Assembly (NCBI GenBank): GCA_034408745.1
Contig: JAWXCM010000410.1
Location: 1 to 52,690 of the forward strand
Reading direction: 5' to 3'
Length of the DNA: 52,690 nt
DNA from: JAWXCM01 sp034408745
GTDB taxonomy: Bacteria > Acidobacteriota > Terriglobia > Bryobacterales > Bryobacteraceae
Program-made: the position numbers and the translations under genes
The notes under the pieces: model-generated
Told to the model about the DNA's origin: nothing
Seen by the model: only the letters and a program-made list of their open reading frames with translations
Database searches by the model: none
Shown: in pieces, positions 48,552-52,690 of the stretch
How the letters are laid out: each line of letters begins with the position of its first letter
Numbering within the stretch: position 1 is the first letter of the stretch

Positions 48552-49043
48552 ATGCCTCGCATTGTTGAGCATCCCGAAGAACACACTGCGGTAATTCGAC
48601 TGAATATTCCGCGGTCGGAGATCCGGACCGTGATGGGACCTGCCATGCGCGAGTTGTACACGTCGCTCAAAGCGCAAGGTATTTCACCGATGGGTTCGAT
48701 GTTCTCCTACCATTTCCGAATGGATCCCGACATGTTCGACTTCGAGGTCGGCGTACCGGTGGCCGAACCTGTGGAACCAAACGAGCGTGTGGTGCCCTCG
48801 AGTCTGCCTGCGTGCACGGTGGCCCGAACCAGCTACATCGGGCCGTACGAAGGCCTGAGCAAGGCGTGGACCGAGTTCAATGCGTGGATCAAGGCCCAGG
48901 GCCACGAGCCTGCGGCCAACATGTGGGAAGTGTATATCGCAGGACCGGACTCGGGGTCTGATCCAGCGTTGTGGCGAACCGAACTGAATCGGCCGCTTAT
49001 CATTCTTGCCTCTGCGCCTGTGCCCCCTCGAACCCAGCCCTGA
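48552..49043 (+). CDS. GyrI-like / AraC-effector-binding-domain protein
   Basis: RSEIRTVMGPAMRELYTSLK, GSMFSYHFRMDPDMFDFEVG, VPVAEPVEPNERVVPSSLPA and VARTSYIGPYEGLSKAWTEF are the paired SHS2 strands and helix of GyrI-like small-molecule-binding domains. WEVYIAGPDSGSDPALWRTE is the usual C-terminal motif. The 163-residue protein has no DNA-binding domain. Such proteins bind or hydrolyse hydrophobic compounds. It starts 4 bp after glcD and is likely in the same operon. Confidence 0.82.
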   Translation: MPRIVEHPEEHTAVIRLNIPRSEIRTVMGPAMRELYTSLKAQGISPMGSMFSYHFRMDPDMFDFEVGVPVAEPVEPNERVVPSSLPACTVARTSYIGPYEGLSKAWTEFNAWIKAQGHEPAANMWEVYIAGPDSGSDPALWRTELNRPLIILASAPVPPRTQP

Positions 49044-49061
49044 GCACACCAGCAGCGGCGA

Positions 49062-49874
49062 TCAAGGCGCCACCGTCCCCGGTATGGTGACCTGCCCGGT
49101 AGCGGCCCATTCGCACCCGCGCGTGAAGGTGACGATGAAGGCGGGCGTTCTGAGCGCGGGTACGTCGTGGCCGAGCGCGGTAGTGAATACGCGGCCCTTT
49201 CCGTACTGCGTGGTCCAGAGCATGGGGTGGTCGAGGCCGGGCCCTGGGATGGGCTGCCGCGCTTTGCCGCCGTACAGCGAGTGGTCGTCATACGCTGTCG
49301 CCAGCACGCGGTACGTCCCGGCGGGCTGCCACTTCAGATTGGCGTACAACTCGTCATTCGGCTGCAGCAACGACGGGGGCAAGCCCTTCGTAATCGGGTG
49401 CGTGGCGTCGGTGATTTTGACGGTAAAGTCGTGTTTTGCCGAATGGTGTCCGCTATTCGGTCGCCAATTACCGCCCGAAATCTTTTCATATTCGGACCAT
49501 CCGACAAATGCGGCGGTGGAGAAATGATATACAACGAGCCCTTTGCCGGACCTGGCGTATTCGAGGAGGGCCGCATCGGAGGCATCGCCCCAGCGAAGCT
49601 CCGGCTTCGCACGGTCGAAGTAGTTGAGGATGACCAGGTCGTAAGGAGCCAGTGTGGCCGGCCCGGTACCGCGAAACTCTTCGGTAACGCGAACCTCGAA
49701 ACGCCCGGTGGCCTCGAGGATCTCCCGCAGCACCGGGGTTGTCCCTCGCCAGTCGTGGTTGTTCTGCCCTGTGATAATGAGGGCCTGCAGTTTGGGTTGA
49801 GCACTCCCCTGCTGCGTCTGCGCGCACAGCGGCATCGCACACGCGATCGCAATCGCCACAAGGTGTCGATTCAT
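49062..49874 (-). CDS. Exported ThuA-domain protein
   Basis: The signal peptide is MNRHLVAIAIACAMPLCAQT. ALIITGQNNHDWRGTTPVLR, PYDLVILNYFDRAKPELRWG, YARSGKGLVVYHFSTAAFVG, DFTVKITDATHPITKGLPP and GRVFTTALGHDVPALRTPAF follow the ThuA fold, a glutamine-amidotransferase-like fold linked to trehalose use. The length is 270 residues. The catalytic chemistry is not established. The gene has TACGAT ending 9 nt before its ATG and an AGGAG in between, and is divergent from the nagB homologue. Confidence 0.88.
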   Translation of the reverse strand: MNRHLVAIAIACAMPLCAQTQQGSAQPKLQALIITGQNNHDWRGTTPVLREILEATGRFEVRVTEEFRGTGPATLAPYDLVILNYFDRAKPELRWGDASDAALLEYARSGKGLVVYHFSTAAFVGWSEYEKISGGNWRPNSGHHSAKHDFTVKITDATHPITKGLPPSLLQPNDELYANLKWQPAGTYRVLATAYDDHSLYGGKARQPIPGPGLDHPMLWTTQYGKGRVFTTALGHDVPALRTPAFIVTFTRGCEWAATGQVTIPGTVAP

Positions 49875-49919
49875 CGCGCTCCTATCGTATCGAAGTTGGC
49901 GCCCTGTAAGTATGGAGTG

Positions 49920-50663
49920 ATGGAGCTACGGATTTTTGATACGTCCCTCGAACTCGGGGTGGCTGCCGCGGCGGATGCGGCTGAGGTAGTGCGGGCGGCG
50001 ATTGCAGCTCGCGGTCAGGCTCGGATCGTGGTCGCGACGGGCAACTCGCAACTGCATACGGTGGAGGCGTTCACCACGTCGCCGGGCATCGACTGGTCCG
50101 TGGTGGACATGTTCCACCTGGATGAGTATGCCGGGATGAGCGCGGATCATCCGGCGAGTTTTCGACGCTGGATACGCACGCGTGTCGAGGAGCGGGTGCA
50201 TCCGCGGACAGTTCACTACATGGAAGGCGACGCGGTGGATCTGGACGCGGAGTTGCGCCGGTACAGCGAGTTGCTGGACGCCGCGCCGATCGACGTGACG
50301 TTCCTCGGAATCGGCGAGAACGGGCACATCGCGTTCAACGATCCGCATGTAGCCGATTTCGAGGATTCACACACGGTTCGGCGAGTCACGCTGGATGATG
50401 CCTGCCGGCGCCAGCAGGTCGGGGAAGGGCACTTTTCATCCCTCGATGAGGTGCCGCTTGAGGCGTGCACCGTCACCTGTTCGGCACTTCTGCGCATGGG
50501 CCGGTGGGTGTGCTCGGTGCCAGAGCTTCGCAAGGCGCAGGCCGTTCGATGTGCGGTGGAGGGGCCTGTTTCGGAAGCTTGTCCGGCGTCGCTGGTGCAG
50601 CGATATCCCGACGCCGCAGTTTATCTGGACCGAGACTCGGCCTCGCTGTTGACCCATCGGTGA
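49920..50663 (+). CDS. nagB: Glucosamine-6-phosphate deaminase / 6-phosphogluconolactonase family
   Basis: From the ATG at 49920: AIAARGQARIVVATGNSQLH, WSVVDMFHLDEYAGMSADHP with the Asp-Glu pair, VTFLGIGENGHIAFNDPHVA with the catalytic His, and AVEGPVSEACPASLVQ at the C terminus. These match GlcN6P deaminases, which yield fructose-6-phosphate and ammonia, in a 247-residue protein. A related isomerase-like function cannot be excluded. It lies 45 bp from the divergent ThuA gene. Confidence 0.85.
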   Translation: MELRIFDTSLELGVAAAADAAEVVRAAIAARGQARIVVATGNSQLHTVEAFTTSPGIDWSVVDMFHLDEYAGMSADHPASFRRWIRTRVEERVHPRTVHYMEGDAVDLDAELRRYSELLDAAPIDVTFLGIGENGHIAFNDPHVADFEDSHTVRRVTLDDACRRQQVGEGHFSSLDEVPLEACTVTCSALLRMGRWVCSVPELRKAQAVRCAVEGPVSEACPASLVQRYPDAAVYLDRDSASLLTHR

Positions 50664-50987
50664 GCGCATTTTTAAGATTTCTGAGGGCTGCCTGAAAAAA
50701 CTGTTGTCGATGCCCCCGCGTTCCAGTGGGATTTGAATCCCGATGGCTCAACCACACCGGCGGGTATCTCCGACACTCCGGAACCGGGCACGTTCCTGGC
50801 AGGGGCGCTGGGTAACCACGCGTTCGCCGTCGAGATTTCGGGAATTACAGTGGATTGCGGCATCGATCGGTTTTGAATCATGGGCGGTTCCTTTAATTAA
50901 CGTACACAAAAGTGTGAAAATTGGGTGAGCCGTAGCCAAAATGGCTCGTGATGGCGTCTTTGGTAGTCGATGCCAGGAGTTTTTTCG
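50664..50987. other. Gene-free stretch with a decayed PEP-CTERM-like relic
   Basis: No intact gene is seen in these 324 bp. On the plus strand the frame ending at TGA 50876 reads WDLNPDGSTTPAGISDTPEP, then GTFLAGALGNHAFAVEI. TPEPGTF at 50775-50795 resembles a PEP-CTERM sorting signal, but the membrane segment that should follow is not there. The rest (50877-50987) is AT-richer and should contain the promoter of the next gene, plus its AGGAG Shine-Dalgarno at about 50974. Confidence 0.3.
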
Positions 50988-52634
50988 ATGCTACGCCAGT
51001 TGATGTGCCTGCCCCTGCTGGGTGCCGTGGCTTTGTTCGGCCAGCCTGCGGGAACCGGAGTGATCGCCGGCACGGTGGTCGACCATGCGACCGGGGCGCC
51101 TGTCCGCAAGGCTGTGGTTACCGTGTACGCGCAGGGAAGCCCTCCTGCCTGGGCGGCGCAGCAGACGGACGGGTCGGGGCGATTCCAGGTGGATTCTCTT
51201 CCCGCCGGTTCCTTCACGATCAGCGCGATGAAGGAAGGCGCCGGCATGGGGTCATGGGCCGACACTCCGGGGCAGGCGGGCAAGCTGCTCACGCTGGCAA
51301 ATGGAGAGCGGCGCAACGACATCGTGGTCCGGCTGGTTCGTCCCGTGGTGGTCTCGGGCGTAGTGACGGACAGCGACGGAGAGCCAATCACCGGCGCAGT
51401 TGTCCAGATGGCGCGCGCGGCGTGGCCGCGAGGCACTCGCGAGCTGATGACGGTGAACCAGACGCGGACCAATGACCGGGGTGAGTACCGCATGGTTGCT
51501 CCCGTTTCCGGACGCTTCTATCTTTCCGCTACGGCGCAGAATACTCGCATGATGGTGACACCGGGCGAAATGCCCGTCGGCTACAACAGACAGTTCCAGG
51601 GCGGCACGGCGGACTGGAAGAAAGCGGCCCCGCTGGTGCTGCAGTCCGGACAGCAGCTTAAGGGCATCGATTTTCGACTGGAGCAGGAGCGGATGGGCAG
51701 CATTCGCGGGCGCATTACGAACCTCCCGCCAATGCCCGAAGCCGGGGCGCCGGGTCGAGGACCTCAAATGCCACCCCTGATGGTCCAGGCTTTCGGCGAT
51801 GACGACCGCCAGTCGCGGCATTACCACGGTGCCGGTGTGAATCCCGCGGACGGCCAGTTCCAGATTCCGAATCTGCACGCCGGATCGTACCGGGTAACGG
51901 CGTCGATGCAGGCTGGCGACAAGAGTTTCTGGGCAGTGCAGAAAGTGGACGTGAAGGGCGATGTCGACAATGTCGCCCTGACGCTGACCCCGGCGGTGTC
52001 GCTGAGGGGCAAGGTGGTCATGGAGGGCGACACCAAAGTGCCGATGTCGCAGGTTGCCGTGGAGTTGACCTCGCCGGTGGGCATCGGAACCGGACCGAAT
52101 ATGCAGCGCGTCACACCCTCTGCTGACGGGTCTTTTGTATTCGACCAGGTGCCGCCTTCCATCTGGGACATCAGCGTGCGGCCGCTGCCGAAGGGCGGGT
52201 TCCTGAAATCGATGCGGCTGGGCGAGCAGGATGTGCTCACCGAAGAGATGGAGATCGGCCTGAAAGCTCCCGCGGCGTTGCAGATTGTAGTGAGTTCGCG
52301 AGGCGGGACGCTCACCGGGCAACTGGCGGAAGGCGCGAGGCAAACTCGGGCGCTGCTGGTGCTGGCGCCCGAGGAGAAGTTCCGGCACGTGATGAGTTTC
52401 TACTCCGGCGCACCCACCAAAGCCGACGGCAAGTTCGAGCTTACCGGGCTGACACCGGGGAAATACCGGCTGTATGCGCTGGAAATGCCATCCACACCGG
52501 TCGACTGGCGCAACCCCGATCTGCTGAGCCAGCTTACCGCGGAGTCGACACCTGTCGAGATCCCCGAGGGCGGCAGCGTGCAGGCGTCGCCGAAACTGAT
52601 TGGTGCCGCGAGGGTGCTGGAGGTGATGCCGTGA
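50988..52634 (+). CDS. Exported protein with carboxypeptidase-regulatory-like repeats
   Basis: The ATG at 50988 follows AGGAG by 9 bp and gives the signal MLRQLMCLPLLGAVALFGQP. Carboxypeptidase-regulatory-like beta-sandwich domains are seen at residues about 28-110 (VIAGTVVDHATGAPVRKAVV, GRFQVDSLPAGSFTISAMKE), 115-180 (VSGVVTDSDGEPITGAVVQM, NDRGEYRMVAPVSGRFYLSA) and towards the end (DGKFELTGLTPGKYRLYALE). The 548-residue protein resembles large surface proteins common in Solibacter-like genomes and has no catalytic domain. It overlaps the next gene by one base, so the two are probably paired. Confidence 0.85.
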   Translation: MLRQLMCLPLLGAVALFGQPAGTGVIAGTVVDHATGAPVRKAVVTVYAQGSPPAWAAQQTDGSGRFQVDSLPAGSFTISAMKEGAGMGSWADTPGQAGKLLTLANGERRNDIVVRLVRPVVVSGVVTDSDGEPITGAVVQMARAAWPRGTRELMTVNQTRTNDRGEYRMVAPVSGRFYLSATAQNTRMMVTPGEMPVGYNRQFQGGTADWKKAAPLVLQSGQQLKGIDFRLEQERMGSIRGRITNLPPMPEAGAPGRGPQMPPLMVQAFGDDDRQSRHYHGAGVNPADGQFQIPNLHAGSYRVTASMQAGDKSFWAVQKVDVKGDVDNVALTLTPAVSLRGKVVMEGDTKVPMSQVAVELTSPVGIGTGPNMQRVTPSADGSFVFDQVPPSIWDISVRPLPKGGFLKSMRLGEQDVLTEEMEIGLKAPAALQIVVSSRGGTLTGQLAEGARQTRALLVLAPEEKFRHVMSFYSGAPTKADGKFELTGLTPGKYRLYALEMPSTPVDWRNPDLLSQLTAESTPVEIPEGGSVQASPKLIGAARVLEVMP

Positions 52635-52690
52635 TGAGACGCGCTCTGTGGATTGCGGGCGCTGTTTGTGCCATCGCGGCGGTGCCGGGA
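52634..52690 (+). CDS. Start of an exported protein (3' end outside window)
   Basis: The ATG at 52634 overlaps the previous stop (TGATG). MRRALWIAGAVCAIAAVPG is the beginning of a signal peptide: two Arg then a hydrophobic core. Only 19 codons are in the window. Its neighbour suggests another repeat-containing surface protein, but nothing more can be said. Confidence 0.55.
   Translation, partial: MRRALWIAGAVCAIAAVPG

Noticed and set aside
50715..50740. tRNA T-arm-like sequence GGGATTCAAATCCC on the minus strand
   Set aside because: The T-loop fits, but the fifth stem pair fails and no anticodon arm, D-arm or acceptor stem surrounds it.
1..52690. CRISPR arrays, rRNA genes or insertion-sequence transposases
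   Set aside because: No regularly spaced repeats, rRNA-like stretches or transposase motifs were seen on either strand.

Overview
The window looks like a chromosomal segment of an Acidobacteriota bacterium of the Bryobacterales / 'Solibacter' type. The evidence is high GC, a TIGR03437-type protein (a family first defined in Solibacter), PSD1/DUF1501 gene pairs, several Tat-exported Gfo/Idh/MocA dehydrogenases, a PknB-type kinase fused to a TolB/PD40-like propeller, and a carboxypeptidase-regulatory-repeat protein. The taxonomic call is inference from gene content. No rRNA, tRNA or CRISPR array was recognised.

Layout. 1-7.8 kb: a secreted beta-helix protein and a Gfo/Idh/MocA dehydrogenase, the latter split by about 4.9 kb of foreign DNA (about 2390-7285). 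The foreign segment has phage/plasmid-like small genes, a small HTH regulator divergent from a ribbon-helix-helix-like gene, a TIGR03437 cargo protein and a DUF1828-like module. 7.9-10.3 kb: a YCII/DGPF protein, an ECF42-like sigma factor and a lipoprotein, each carrying an apparent one-base frameshift. 10.3-14.7 kb: housekeeping genes (Mrp ATPase, tsaD, queA, corA); tsaD and queA start only 22 bp apart over a shared -10 element. 14.7-19.5 kb: exported catabolic genes (sugar isomerase-like TIM barrel, VCBS propeller, ceramidase-family protein, oxidoreductase). 19.7-20.5 kb: decayed tandem Phd/VapC toxin-antitoxin loci. 20.6-28.4 kb: an oxidoreductase, then a minus-strand operon (membrane protein with a very polar linker, PSD1 cytochrome protein, DUF1501 protein, M14 peptidase); the PSD1 start codon sits in the loop of a perfect 10-bp hairpin. 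28.4-41.7 kb: DUF2339 membrane protein, DUF5990 protein, lipoprotein, oxidoreductase, Ser/Thr kinase, purC, cvpA, M20 amidohydrolase, an NtrC/NtrY-like two-component pair and a DUF429 protein.

42.0-46.6 kb is a second island, with different codon and strand composition from its surroundings. Its left edge carries an AT-rich inverted repeat. It holds very small cysteine-rich, membrane and secreted proteins, a DUF2513-like protein and an AT-hook protein, most of them unrecognisable. From 46.6 kb the host chromosome resumes with tlpA, glcD, a GyrI-like protein, a ThuA protein, a nagB homologue and a large repeat protein.

Two themes run across the window. First, at least nine genes have a TANNNT-like -10 element ending 6-10 nt before the start codon, which suggests widespread leaderless transcription. 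Second, five plus-strand genes between 7.9 and 30.4 kb each need a one-base correction to read through, which points to assembly indels or local decay.
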